64,000 nt of DNA from Ensifer sesbaniae (GTDB taxonomy: Bacteria; Pseudomonadota; Alphaproteobacteria; Rhizobiales; Rhizobiaceae), in assembly GCF_013283665.1 (NCBI RefSeq), contig NZ_JABEKU010000002.1, positions 1,672,863-1,736,862 on the forward strand, given 5' to 3'. Made by a program: the position numbers and the translations under genes. The notes below the pieces were generated by a model. It did no database searches and was not told the DNA's origin. It saw nothing but the letters and a program-made list of their open reading frames with translations. This document shows positions 1 through 7,450 of the stretch, one piece after another (position 1 is the stretch's first letter; each line of letters starts with the position of its first letter).

Positions 1-461
1 CCGAAGACGGCGACGGGACCGATCGGCCGCTGGATGAGCCGGATCTCCGGGCGCGGCGCTGGCTGACGCTCGGGCAGAGCCGCATCGAAACGGCGGTCGA
101 GATACTCGCCCTTCTCGATGTGGTCGGCGAAAAGGCGGAGCTGGCCGGTGGTGCGGCCGCGTTCGCCCTGCAGGCGGGCTTCGGGCAGGCCGGTTTCCTG
201 GCTGCCGATCTCGGTGATGGCCTCGGCGCGCGCCTCGATCTCATCGGCAATCGTACGCAGGAAGGCGGCGCGTTCAGCCCGGGTCGAATAGCCGTAGCTC
301 AGGAAGGCTTCTTCGGCGGCCTCGGCGGCGCGGTTGACCAGTGCGACGGTGCCGGTGGCAAACTGATGGACCGGACCGTGCGCGGGCGCCGAGGCGAAGG
401 TGCCCGCTCCGTCGAGCCATTCGCCGGCGACCAGGTGTTTTCCTTTGGGGGTGAAGGCCAT
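1..461 (-). CDS. hypH: Alpha-ketoglutarate semialdehyde dehydrogenase, N-terminal part (3' end outside window)
   Basis: Only the first 153 codons are present; the rest lies beyond the left edge. The protein begins MAFTPKGKHLVAGEWLDG, and the segment with EEAFLSYGYSTRAERAAFL and ETGLPEARLQGERGRT is typical of the aldehyde dehydrogenase subfamily that oxidises 2,5-dioxopentanoate (alpha-ketoglutarate semialdehyde) to 2-oxoglutarate. The catalytic Cys and Glu are outside the window. It is divergent from the hypS-like gene and lies near a DapA-type deaminase and a GntR regulator, which places it at the last step of hydroxyproline catabolism. Family assignment is firm. The pathway role rests on context; glucarate or arabinose pathways use the same enzyme. 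Confidence 0.85.
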   Translation of the reverse strand, partial: MAFTPKGKHLVAGEWLDGAGTFASAPAHGPVHQFATGTVALVNRAAEAAEEAFLSYGYSTRAERAAFLRTIADEIEARAEAITEIGSQETGLPEARLQGERGRTTGQLRLFADHIEKGEYLDRRFDAALPERQPAPRPEIRLIQRPIGPVAVF

Positions 462-617
462 CTGCGGATCCTTTCTTTCGATCCCGGATTGCCTTTTGTG
501 GCAGAGGGGATCATGGCTGAATTGCACTCGTGGGATGTTTGTATACTATATGTATGCAGAACATCAATCGCCTGACTGGCTCATCCGGATCAGGCGCAGC
601 ATTTGAGAGGGAGAGAG
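462..617. promoter_or_regulatory. Divergent hypH/hypS promoter region with candidate HypR box
   Basis: This 156-bp intergenic region separates the divergent hypH and hypS genes. At 539-548 it carries TTGTATACTA, which fits the pattern TTGTnnACnA also seen twice around hypR (4247-4256 and 4996-5005). It lies in an AT-rich stretch (539-556) that could also hold a -10 element. A purine-rich ribosome binding site (gagagggagagag) precedes the ATG at 618. Sharing of the motif is seen directly; binding by HypR is inferred. Confidence 0.5.
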
Positions 618-1655
618 ATGAGCGAAACCAACACCCTGACGATCGCAACGCTTTTCGAGCGCGTCGAGGCGATCTTCCTGAAGGCGGGGCTCAACGCCGT
701 CCAGGCCGGCGCGCTTGCCCGCGTGATCGTCGCCGGCGAGCGTGATGCCTGTAAATCGCATGGCATCTACCGCATCGAAGGAGCGCTTCGCACCGTCAAG
801 GCCGGCAAGGTGAAGCCGGATGCCGTGCCGGAACTTGATGCGCAGGAGGATTCCGCGATCGTCAAGGTCAATGCCAAGGGCGGTTTCGCCAACCCGGCTT
901 TCGAACTCGGCCTGCCCGTCCTTGCCGAACGTGCCCGCTCGCTCGGTCTTGCCGCGCTCGTCATCAATGATTGCACCCATTTCTCCGCGCTCTGGCCCGA
1001 AGTCGAGGGGCTGACGGGAGAAGGGCTTGCCGGCCTCGTCATGTGCCCGAGCTACGCGACCGTTGCACCGACCGGCGGCAACAAGCCGCTGCTCGGCACC
1101 AACCCCTTCGCTTTCGGCTGGCCGCGAAAAAACCAGCCGCCCTATGTCTTCGACTTCGCGACTTCGGTTGCCGCGCGCGGCGAGATCGAGTTGCACCGCC
1201 GCGCCGGCAAGCCTTTGCCGGAGGGCTGGGCGATCGATGCCGACGGTAATCCGACGACGGATCCGGAAGCAGCGCTCGCCGGCGCCATGCTGCCCTTCGG
1301 CGGCCACAAGGGCTCGGCGATCGGCACGATGATCGAGCTCCTCGCCGGCATCATGATCGGCGACCTGACGAGCCCGGAAGTGCTCGACTATCTCGGTACC
1401 ACGACGCTGGCACCCTTCCATGGCGAGCTGATCGTTGCTTTTTCGCCGGAAAAATTCGCAGCCGGCCGGCCGGGCAATCCGTTTGCCCGCGCCGAGGTTC
1501 TATTCGAGGCGATCGTCGGTCAGGGTGCCCGCCTTCCGTCGCAGCGCCGCTTCGTCGCGCGCGCCAAGTCGGAGGCCGAAGGTGTCGTGCTCAACACGGC
1601 CGAGATGGAGCAGCTCGACCGGCTTCTCTCGCTCGGGCTCGACGCCGTCGCGTAA
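618..1655 (+). CDS. hypS: Malate/lactate dehydrogenase-family oxidoreductase, probable 1-pyrroline-2-carboxylate reductase
   Basis: 345 aa, the usual length for the Ldh2/MDH2 (YlbC-type) NAD(P)H-dependent dehydrogenase family, which is not homologous to classic malate dehydrogenases. Family marks are ERDACKSHGIYRI near the N terminus, the region GTNPFAFGWPRK, and LPFGGHKGSAIGTMIELL. Members reduce cyclic imines such as 1-pyrroline-2-carboxylate or 1-piperideine-2-carboxylate, or oxidise 2-hydroxy acids. In Sinorhizobium hyp clusters such a gene (hypS) accompanies hydroxyproline breakdown. ATG 618 is preferred over the upstream TTG because a purine-rich ribosome binding site precedes it. It converges on hypD; the terminator between them is split by an insertion sequence. 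Substrate not proven by sequence. Confidence 0.75.
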   Translation: MSETNTLTIATLFERVEAIFLKAGLNAVQAGALARVIVAGERDACKSHGIYRIEGALRTVKAGKVKPDAVPELDAQEDSAIVKVNAKGGFANPAFELGLPVLAERARSLGLAALVINDCTHFSALWPEVEGLTGEGLAGLVMCPSYATVAPTGGNKPLLGTNPFAFGWPRKNQPPYVFDFATSVAARGEIELHRRAGKPLPEGWAIDADGNPTTDPEAALAGAMLPFGGHKGSAIGTMIELLAGIMIGDLTSPEVLDYLGTTTLAPFHGELIVAFSPEKFAAGRPGNPFARAEVLFEAIVGQGARLPSQRRFVARAKSEAEGVVLNTAEMEQLDRLLSLGLDAVA

Positions 1656-1767
1656 GCGGCGGCTCACCCGCCGCAGTCCTTCGGGATGGCGAAACCGCCA
1701 AACGAAAAAGGCCCTCTCATCATGAACTGACCCCCGAAAGTTGGACATCAACCTTCGGGGGTTTTGC

Positions 1768-2302
1768 ATGTCCAAGCACAGCATGGCTTTCAAGCAGTCG
1801 GTCGTGGAGTTTTGTCTGCGCGGTGATCGCGGCTACAGGAGCGTTGCGGCGCAGTTCGGCATCGATCATGCGACGGTGCGCAAATGGGTTGCGGCTCATG
1901 CGGCGCATGGTTTGGCGGGATTGGAGAAGAAATTCAGCCCCTATGACGCCGCGCTCAAGCTGTCAATTCTGCAACGGATGTGGGAGGATGGGCTGTCCCG
2001 CCGGCAGGCAGCGGCGATCTTCGGCATCCGCAATGCCAGCTGCCTTTCGGATTGGGAAAGGCGATATGAACGCGGCGGTATCGAAGCCTTGGCCCCGCGC
2101 CGGAGAGGAAGGCCGCCATCCATGCCAAAGCCACCCGTCAAAGCCAGTGGAACGGATGCTTCGCAGAGCGATGAAACCAAGAGCCCGTGAGGAGCTGTTG
2201 GCGGAGCTGAACTATCTGCGCATGGAGAACGCCTACCTAAAAAAACTGGAGGCCTTAACGCGGGAACAGGCGCCGAAAAAGCGCAAGTCGTCCAAGCGTT
2301 AA
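1768..2302 (+). pseudogene. IS150-type transposase OrfA, frameshifted
   Basis: The first frame (1768-2190) encodes MSKHSMAFKQSVVEFCLRGD, two helix-turn-helix modules (RSVAAQFGIDHATVRKWVAA and RRQAAAIFGIRNASCLSDWE) and a basic linker (RRRGRPPSMPKPP), then stops at TGA 2188-2190. The usual coiled-coil tail (REELLAELNYLRMENAYLKKLEAL) follows at once in the +1 frame and ends at TAA 2300-2302. Removing one C from the CCC run at 2185-2187 would restore a single 178-codon frame, so a one-base insertion or a sequencing error is likely. The tail also contains the frameshift site needed to make the OrfAB transposase. Confidence 0.8.
2239..2245 (+). other. A7 slippery heptamer for -1 programmed frameshifting (OrfA to OrfAB)
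   Basis: In the orfA tail frame the codons are CTA AAA AAA CTG, giving a perfect A AAA AAA heptamer. A -1 slip enters the frame that leads without a stop into orfB (reading KAQVVQALRPFYPLDGLLKL and onward). This is the standard IS3-family mechanism for making the fused transposase; the site is seen directly, its use is inferred. Confidence 0.65.
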
Positions 2303-2325
2303 GGCCATTCTATCCGCTCGACGGG

Positions 2326-3135
2326 TTGCTCAAGCTTTCCGGCCTGGCGCGCAGCACCTTTTACTATCAGCAGCGGGCGCTCGCCCGGCCAGACCGGAAG
2401 ACCGCGCTCAAGGAGCGGATCCGATCGATCTTCGCGGCACACAAGGGCCGCTATGGCTATCGCCGGGTGACCGCGGCGTTGCGCGGATTGGGCGAGACGG
2501 TCAACCACAAGAGGGTTCAGCGGCTGATGGTCGAGCTCGGCCTGAAGTCCTTGGTCCGGCCGAAGAAATACCGCTCCTATAAGGGCCAGGCCGGACACGT
2601 GGCGCCCGATCGCATCCAACGGCAGTTCACCGCCGAGCGCATGAACCAGAAATGGGTGACCGATGTGACGGAGTTCAACGTGGCGGGCGAGAAGCTTTAT
2701 CTGTCGCCGGTCATGGACCTCCACAACGGCGAAATCATCGCCTATGAAACCGCCAGACGACCTGTGTTCAAACTGGTCGAGCGCATGCTCAGCAAGGCTC
2801 TGCGCCGCTTGCAGGCCGATGAACGGCCGATCCTGCATTCCGACCAGGGATGGCATTACCAGATGCCGACCTGGCAGCGCATGCTTCGGGCGCGCAACAT
2901 CGATCAGAGCATGTCACGCAAAGGCAACTGTCTCGACAACGCGGCCATGGAAAGCTTCTTCGCCACTCTCAAATCCGAATTCTTCCATCCCACGCGCTTC
3001 GAAAGCATCGACAGCCTGCAAGACGGCATCGCAGACTACATCCACTACTACAATCATCACCGCATCAGACTGAAACTCAAAGGGCTGAGCCCTGTACAAT
3101 ACAGGACCCAGCCCTTAAATCATCCCAGCCTATGA
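2326..3135 (+). CDS. IS150-type transposase OrfB (DDE integrase domain)
   Basis: 269 aa from the first ATG, though the frame is open from the frameshift site at 2245. It has the HTH_21-type N-terminal region (RYGYRRVTAALRGLGETVNH) and an rve integrase core with the DDE triad: Asp in WVTDVTEF, Asp in LHSDQGWHY and Glu in NAAMESFFATLKSE, followed by the usual YIHYYNHHRIRLKLKGLSP. The catalytic domain looks intact. It acts in cut-out/paste-in transposition of this element, probably only as an OrfAB fusion, and the broken orfA would limit that. Confidence 0.9.
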   Translation: MLKLSGLARSTFYYQQRALARPDRKTALKERIRSIFAAHKGRYGYRRVTAALRGLGETVNHKRVQRLMVELGLKSLVRPKKYRSYKGQAGHVAPDRIQRQFTAERMNQKWVTDVTEFNVAGEKLYLSPVMDLHNGEIIAYETARRPVFKLVERMLSKALRRLQADERPILHSDQGWHYQMPTWQRMLRARNIDQSMSRKGNCLDNAAMESFFATLKSEFFHPTRFESIDSLQDGIADYIHYYNHHRIRLKLKGLSPVQYRTQPLNHPSL

Positions 3136-3198
3136 ACCGTCCAACTTTATGGGGTCAGTTCATCACGGGGGCCTTTTCTTTGTGGCCGATACGGGCGA

Positions 3199-4161
3199 TC
3201 AGGCCTTGTACTTCTGGACGGCGCCCGGGAGCTTGCTCCACTGGGCGTACCAGGTGTTGAACAGCTTGAACTGGGTCTCGACGTAGCCGCGCTGGCTTTC
3301 CGAAAGCACGTCGCTTTCGTTGAAGTGCAGCGTGTATTCCTTGTCGCCCTTCAGCACCATCATGTGCTTGAAGTAGAGAACGAGGTCCGGACCTTCGTCG
3401 AAGGAGGAGAGTACGGCGAGTGCCTGCTCCAGCTCCAGCGCCCGCTGGCGGGCGTCGACGTCGCCTTCGGCGGCCGCCTGCGCCAGGTTGCACATGTGGA
3501 GGACTTCCTTCGGCAGCACGCAGCCGATGCCGGTGATGGCGCCGGTCGCACCGCAGTTGACGAAGCCGTGGAAGACCGCGGTGTCGACACCGATCATCAG
3601 CGAGACGCCATCGTCACGGCTGGTGATGTTCTCGGCCGCATAGCGCATGTCGGCGGCTCCACCGAATTCCTTGAAGCCGACGAGGTTCGGATGTTCGGCA
3701 CGCAGTGCGAAGAACAGGTCGGCGCGGGTGGCGAAACCGTAATAGGGGCTGTTGTAGATGACAGCCGGCAGGTCCGGAGCGGCCGACAGAATGGCCTTGA
3801 AATGGTTCTTCTGGGCGGCGACGACCGATCCACGCGACAGCACGCGCGGGATGACCATCAGGCCCTTCGCGCCGACCTTCTGGGCGTGCGCCGCATGGGC
3901 AACGGCCGAGGCGGTGTTGACGGCGCCGGTGCCGACGATGACCGGGATGCCGGCCTTGACCAGGCGTTCGACGCCTTCCATGCGCTGCGCGTCGGTCAGG
4001 AGCGGCCAATCACCCATCGAGCCGCAATAGACGACGGCGGACATGCCCTGAGCAATCAGCTCCTTGCCCTTGCGCACCAGCGCGTCGAAGTCGGGGGTGC
4101 GGTCTTCCTTGCAGGGGGTCATCAGCGCCGGGATGACGCCGGTGAAAATCTGAGCCTTCAT
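3199..4161 (-). CDS. hypD: DapA-family aldolase/deaminase, probable 1-pyrroline-4-hydroxy-2-carboxylate deaminase
   Basis: 320 aa, class I aldolase fold of the dihydrodipicolinate synthase family. The Schiff-base lysine is in VGFKEFGG and the proton-relay tyrosine in YNSPYYGF; the N-terminal glycine-rich loop is CGSMGDWP. Members in hydroxyproline clusters deaminate and dehydrate 1-pyrroline-4-hydroxy-2-carboxylate to alpha-ketoglutarate semialdehyde, the substrate of the nearby hypH product. The start is ATG 4161 with GGAGTTTCAG upstream. Its promoter region carries a long palindrome (4235-4268) and hypR lies 112 bp upstream on the same strand. The role depends on cluster context, because DapA paralogues are functionally diverse. 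Confidence 0.8.
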   Translation of the reverse strand: MKAQIFTGVIPALMTPCKEDRTPDFDALVRKGKELIAQGMSAVVYCGSMGDWPLLTDAQRMEGVERLVKAGIPVIVGTGAVNTASAVAHAAHAQKVGAKGLMVIPRVLSRGSVVAAQKNHFKAILSAAPDLPAVIYNSPYYGFATRADLFFALRAEHPNLVGFKEFGGAADMRYAAENITSRDDGVSLMIGVDTAVFHGFVNCGATGAITGIGCVLPKEVLHMCNLAQAAAEGDVDARQRALELEQALAVLSSFDEGPDLVLYFKHMMVLKGDKEYTLHFNESDVLSESQRGYVETQFKLFNTWYAQWSKLPGAVQKYKA

Positions 4162-4234
4162 CTGAAACTCCTCTCGGCTTTGGCTTCGGGCAACGGTGCA
4201 CGCGCGCCCTTGCCTTTGATCTAGACAATAGCTG

Positions 4235-4268
4235 TTTGTATTTTATTTGTCGACAAGAAAAATACAAA
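4235..4268. promoter_or_regulatory. 34-bp near-perfect palindrome, candidate HypR operator upstream of hypD
   Basis: The sequence is centred on TTTGTCGACAAG (4246-4257) and extends to 17 bp on each side, with two mismatched pairs just outside the core. Its outer arms are TTTGTATTTT and AAAAATACAAA. It lies between the hypR stop (4274) and the hypD ATG (4161). The core TTGTCGACAA recurs in front of hypR. FCD-type GntR proteins are known to bind short palindromes of the form TNGTnnACNA, so this is the best operator candidate in the cluster. Confidence 0.65.
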
Positions 4269-4273
4269 GGCTC

Positions 4274-4984
4274 CTACAATGCAATATCGAGCTTGTTGTT
4301 GCGGGCAAAAAGCTTTTGCACCTGCTCGACGATCTGCTCGGCATGCGCCTTGCCGAGACGGTCCGCCGCCTCAACGTCGCGCGCTGTGATCGCGGCGATG
4401 ATTTCCGCGTGCTCGTCGACGAAGCGCTGCGGGAACTGCTCCTCGTAGGACTGGTAATAGAGACGCAGGATCCGCCGCCCCTCGTCGAGCAGCCGGCGGA
4501 ACAGGCTGGTGAAATAGGGATTGCGGCCGGCCTCGGCGATCGCCGCATGGAAAGCGGCATTGGTGGCGATCATCGCCAGCGCGTCGCGCGATTGAACGGC
4601 CGCCGCATAATCCTCGTGGAAGCCGCGAATGATCGGAAGGTCTTCCGGGCGATGGTTTTGCGCCGCAAGCCTTGTTGTGACCCGGTACATCAGCACCAGC
4701 GCGTCGAAGAACGGATTGAGATTGAGGAAGTCGATGTTGGCCACCATCGTCGAACGGTTCGGCAATGTGTCGATCAGTCCCTCGCCGGCAAGCCGCACCA
4801 GCGCCTCGCGGATCGGCGTGCGTGACATCTTCAGCCGTTCGGCGAGTTGCACCTCGTCGATCGGGCTGCCAGGCGGCAGCACAAGGTCGAGGATCTCGTC
4901 GCGCAGGAGGTCGTAGACCATTTTCACGCCGGAACCGCGCTTGCGTTCGGGGATGGGGCTGTTGTCGGTGTCGATATCGGTCAT
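4274..4984 (-). CDS. hypR: GntR-family (FadR/FCD subfamily) transcriptional regulator
   Basis: 236 aa. The N-terminal winged helix-turn-helix spans about residues 20-85 (VYDLLRDEILDLVLPPGSPI, LAERLKMSRTPIREALVRLA), followed by an all-helical FCD ligand-binding domain with the metal/ligand histidines in FHAAIAEAGRNPYF and DEHAEIIAAI. In Sinorhizobium hyp clusters a GntR repressor (HypR) controls hydroxyproline catabolism. ATG 4984 is preferred to an upstream TTG at 5005 because the TTG start would lie inside the operator-like palindrome 4995-5006. It probably represses itself, hypD and the hypH/hypS pair through TTGTnnACnA sites. Regulator family is firm; the effector is inferred. Confidence 0.82.
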   Translation of the reverse strand: MTDIDTDNSPIPERKRGSGVKMVYDLLRDEILDLVLPPGSPIDEVQLAERLKMSRTPIREALVRLAGEGLIDTLPNRSTMVANIDFLNLNPFFDALVLMYRVTTRLAAQNHRPEDLPIIRGFHEDYAAAVQSRDALAMIATNAAFHAAIAEAGRNPYFTSLFRRLLDEGRRILRLYYQSYEEQFPQRFVDEHAEIIAAITARDVEAADRLGKAHAEQIVEQVQKLFARNNKLDIAL

Positions 4985-4994
4985 CTCAGAATCC

Positions 4995-5006
4995 TTTGTC
5001 GACAAA
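4995..5006. promoter_or_regulatory. Candidate HypR operator in front of hypR
   Basis: TTTGTCGACAAA is a perfect 12-bp palindrome ending 10 bp upstream of the hypR ATG, followed by AGAAATAC. The same arrangement, TTTGTCGACAA then A-rich then ATAC, occurs in the hypD operator at 4246-4265. Position over the translation start region suggests autorepression. Confidence 0.6.
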
Positions 5007-5348
5007 AGAAATACTTGTCTCCGTCGTGGGGATCAACAGCTTCCGTGTCGACGATTGTGCGAGGCTGACATATTCAGACGCGGTGCTTTGCCCGCTGGCA
5101 ACCTGTTCAAGGTTACCCGCCGGCGTGATCAGGGCCGTCCGGATAGCGTTGCGGCATTGCTGATCTCATGCGAGCAGAAGGGCCGCTCTGCAGCCGTCGT
5201 ATCGACCCATGCATTTCCCACATGGGAGCGCTGACTTTTGAGCGCTACAACTTACCAAGGGCCCTGAGCTATAAGGTGTTCATCGAAGCGAGACGAGGCG
5301 CCACGGACTGGCTGCCAGGCTTCGAAGCCCATTGAAAGGGGGATCAAG
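5007..5348. other. Intergenic region, 342 bp, no gene recognised
   Basis: This stretch separates hypR from the DUF1127 gene. No reading frame with family character was seen. It should hold the hypR promoter at the left and the DUF1127 promoter at the right, with a clear ribosome binding site (gaaaggggga) at 5335-5344. A CCCACATGGG palindrome occurs near 5217. Confidence 0.4.
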
Positions 5349-5495
5349 ATGAATATCGCACGCTCTTTTAACAACTGGCGCAAGTATCGTCAGACGGTCA
5401 CCGAACTGGGCCGCATGTCCAACCGGGAACTCCGGGACCTCGGCATCGAACGCGCCGACATCGACCGCGTCGCACGCACGGCCTTCGCCCGCTAA
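5349..5495 (+). CDS. DUF1127 small protein, 48 aa
   Basis: The frame reads MNIARSFNNWRKYRQTVTEL then GRMSNRELRDLGIERADIDR and ends VARTAFAR. This is the short DUF1127 (YjiS-like) form common in Rhizobiales, with the conserved pattern L-x-x-M/L-S-x-R-E-L-x-D-L-G-I-x-R-x-D-I. It is highly basic and has no signal peptide or membrane segment. Short DUF1127 proteins in related bacteria have been linked to RNA binding and to phosphate or carbon metabolism; no role can be assigned here. A strong ribosome binding site lies upstream and a terminator follows directly, so it is a monocistronic gene. Confidence 0.88.
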   Translation: MNIARSFNNWRKYRQTVTELGRMSNRELRDLGIERADIDRVARTAFAR

Positions 5496-5524
5496 GGCGA
5501 TCCACAAGACTGACTAAATTGCCC

Positions 5525-5557
5525 AAGCGCCTGCATCTCCTGCGGGCGCTTTTGTTT
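5525..5557 (+). terminator. Rho-independent terminator after the DUF1127 gene
   Basis: The stem AAGCGCC (5525-5531) pairs with GGCGCTT (5545-5551), enclosing a 13-nt loop, and is followed by TTGTTTT. It lies 30 bp after the DUF1127 stop codon. Confidence 0.8.
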
Positions 5558-5787
5558 TACAGCCTTTCTTACGCCATCGTCTTCCTGCACCTCGATCTCG
5601 CCCTTTAACAAAATGATTAGTTTATCCAATTAAGGCGCCGTCGCTCTTGTCGGCTAAGAGTTTGCGCGCACCTTCGACAAGGTTTGAGTCCAAGCAAATG
5701 GTATGGAGGCGGCTGCGGCAATGCTGACAGAATCTGGCAGGGGTCGCGCGTAAAGTGTTCCCATGATCAGAGATAGAGGGATGACCG

Positions 5788-6303
5788 ATGTCGGCGCGTG
5801 ACATGTTTGAGGTGGGCGTAGGAAGCAGGCCGGGCGAGCGCAACTTCTGGATCGGCGTGGTTCCTGGCGATGACGGGCAGCATGCGTCGCAAGGCGGCTT
5901 CTCGCAATTTGGCTACGGCAAGGTTCAATCGTTGACGCGGATGAAGGCGGGCGACGGTTTTGTCGGCTACGCACCCAACGCGGCGTTCCACGGGCGCGGC
6001 CCCCACCCGTGCTTTACCGCCATTGGTGTGGTCAGGGAGCGCCTGCCCTATTTCTTCGGCATGAGCGGTTTTGCCCCGCACCACGACGACATCGACTGGG
6101 CCGACGGCATAGAAGCTCCGGTTCGCCCATGGCTGGACAGCCTGGAATTTGCCGAAGGCAACCGCAACTGGGACCAGAAGCTCCGTTTCGGTCATCTTGC
6201 CGTCAGTGAGCGCGATTTTCGCGTCATTGCCCAAGCAATGCACGCCGATCTCGGTTTGGTCTTTCCGAGAGTGCAGGCTTTTCCCCAACAACTGGCCGGG
6301 TAA
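5788..6303 (+). CDS. EVE-domain (PUA-like, UPF0310) protein
   Basis: 171 aa. The N-terminal FWIGVVPGDDGQHASQGGF, followed by KVQSLTRMKAGDGFVGYAP and FTAIGVVRE, matches the EVE domain, a PUA-like fold implicated in recognising modified bases in RNA or DNA. The first 20 residues are an extra leader (FEVGVGSRPGERNFWI). EVE proteins often sit near restriction or stress modules; here the neighbours are a methyltransferase and a cyclase on the other strand, so context says little. The start at 5788 is preceded by agaggg; an ATG nine bases upstream is out of frame. No terminator is obvious downstream. Confidence 0.75.
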   Translation: MSARDMFEVGVGSRPGERNFWIGVVPGDDGQHASQGGFSQFGYGKVQSLTRMKAGDGFVGYAPNAAFHGRGPHPCFTAIGVVRERLPYFFGMSGFAPHHDDIDWADGIEAPVRPWLDSLEFAEGNRNWDQKLRFGHLAVSERDFRVIAQAMHADLGLVFPRVQAFPQQLAG

Positions 6304-6485
6304 TCGCCAGCGTTTGGGACCCTTGCCGCATGCCGCGTGATGAAACCCAACGCAAGACGACCGTGCGCGTTGTCCGGAGAGTCGTGCGCGTAGCCATTCG
6401 AGTTGTCCCTGGCGATTTCCGCGGATACCGTGGGACACTCCTTTCTCTCGGGATGGCGTCCAAAACTTGCCTCGAAGTTTAGCGT

Positions 6486-7286
6486 CTACTGCCGGGTTTG
6501 GACCTCACCGCGCACGGCCCAGAACAAGGTGGCAAAGGAGCGTGGGCCGTCGGCCATTCCACAAAGATACGCGGCTTTGACATGGCGCTCTAATTCGCTG
6601 CGGTGCGCGTCTTGGAGGTTAGTGACATAGCTACCGGTCTTTCCCTGACCCGTGAGAAAGCCGGACCAATAGTCTCCGAACGACCGATACTCGAACATCG
6701 CGCCGAGTTGTTCTTCCACCACATTCGCGAAACCAACGGCACCGAACAGTCCTGCGAGCCCGCCATGCCAACCCAGTGGCTTGGATACCATTTCGTCGCG
6801 CATCGCCGCGCCATCAGGATCGAGCACCGCCGCCGCGTCCCAAACCAAGCTGAACGGCGTCCAGCCACAGCGGAAGTTGTTGACAACCACCGCTACGGTG
6901 CCAGCCGGCCGCGTGACCCGCCGGAGTTCGCGTAAGCCTCGGGTCGCGTCCGGAATCAAATCCAGAGCGAGCATAGACAAGGCGCGTTCAAAAACGCCAT
7001 CCGTGTAGGGCAGATCCAAGGCATCACCAACGTCAAAGGTGACCGTCTTGTCGGCAGTCGCGCGTCGCGCGAAATCGACATAGGGCAGTGACAAATCGAT
7101 GCCGGTTGCGCGTGCGTTCGCCGCCGCGATTGCACGCGTCAAATGTCCCGTGCCACAGCCGACGTCCAGAACGCGTTCGTTGGCTGAAACACCGGCAAAG
7201 CGCACGAAGGCAGGCGCGAGATGCTGACTGCCCCGCCCAACATACGCTTCATAGGCTTCGGGGTTTGTTGCCACGAACCCAGCCAT
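6486..7286 (-). CDS. Class I SAM-dependent methyltransferase
   Basis: 266 aa. Motif I is VLDVGCGTGHLTRAIA (about residues 42-57), followed by the acidic motif II in ATGIDLSLPYVDFA and motif III in VGDALDLPY; the later segment LRELRRVTRPAGTVAVVV is the usual motif-post. The fold is that of UbiE/Methyltransf_11 enzymes. The C-terminal 130 residues (FEYRSFGDYWSGFLTGQGKTGSYV) are characteristic of small-molecule methyltransferases but do not reveal the substrate. The start is ATG 7286, preceded by GAGG; a GTG at 7295 is the alternative. No partner genes on its strand within 160 bp. Confidence 0.85.
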   Translation of the reverse strand: MAGFVATNPEAYEAYVGRGSQHLAPAFVRFAGVSANERVLDVGCGTGHLTRAIAAANARATGIDLSLPYVDFARRATADKTVTFDVGDALDLPYTDGVFERALSMLALDLIPDATRGLRELRRVTRPAGTVAVVVNNFRCGWTPFSLVWDAAAVLDPDGAAMRDEMVSKPLGWHGGLAGLFGAVGFANVVEEQLGAMFEYRSFGDYWSGFLTGQGKTGSYVTNLQDAHRSELERHVKAAYLCGMADGPRSFATLFWAVRGEVQTRQ

Positions 7287-7450
7287 GTCGCACACCTCAC
7301 CAGGAACTGGCCGATCATTTCACTGCCGCCGGTAGGCGGTCAAGACGCAGCCGCACGAGAACGCCGAAAGCAGACTACGGTTCAGCGTGGTGCAACCTGT
7401 TCGAGCGCTTCAGCGATGCGATTGGCCGAAAGCATGCAAAGGCTCAGTCA

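Larger units (their letters stand above)
1723..3162 (+). mobile_element. IS3-family (IS150-type) insertion sequence, 1440 bp, with 3-bp target duplication
   Basis: The terminal inverted repeats read TGAACTGACCCCCGAAAGTT on the left and, reversed from the right end, TGAACTGACCCCATAAAGTT. The direct repeat TCA flanks the element (1720-1722 and 3163-3165). Inside are orfA, with helix-turn-helix domains and a leucine-zipper tail, and orfB, a DDE transposase, in the relative -1 frame joined by a slippery A7 stretch. The ends and target duplication are intact, so insertion appears recent. The orfA frame is broken near 2186, which may make this copy inactive. The exact IS name cannot be given without a database match. 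Confidence 0.9.
1705..3180. terminator. Bidirectional terminator of hypS/hypD, split by the insertion sequence
   Basis: The left arm AAAAGGCCC (1706-1714) and right arm GGGCCTTTT (3169-3177) are exact reverse complements. With the insertion sequence (1723-3162) and one TCA copy removed, they would form a 9-bp stem with an 11-nt loop followed by CTTT. The A-rich 5' arm gives a U-rich 3' tail in the opposite direction, as expected between convergent genes. With 1.44 kb in the loop the hairpin is probably no longer functional. Confidence 0.7.

Noticed and set aside
5767-6438. Open frame antisense to the EVE-domain gene
   Set aside because: Low-complexity composition and no family pattern, whereas the plus strand shows a known domain.
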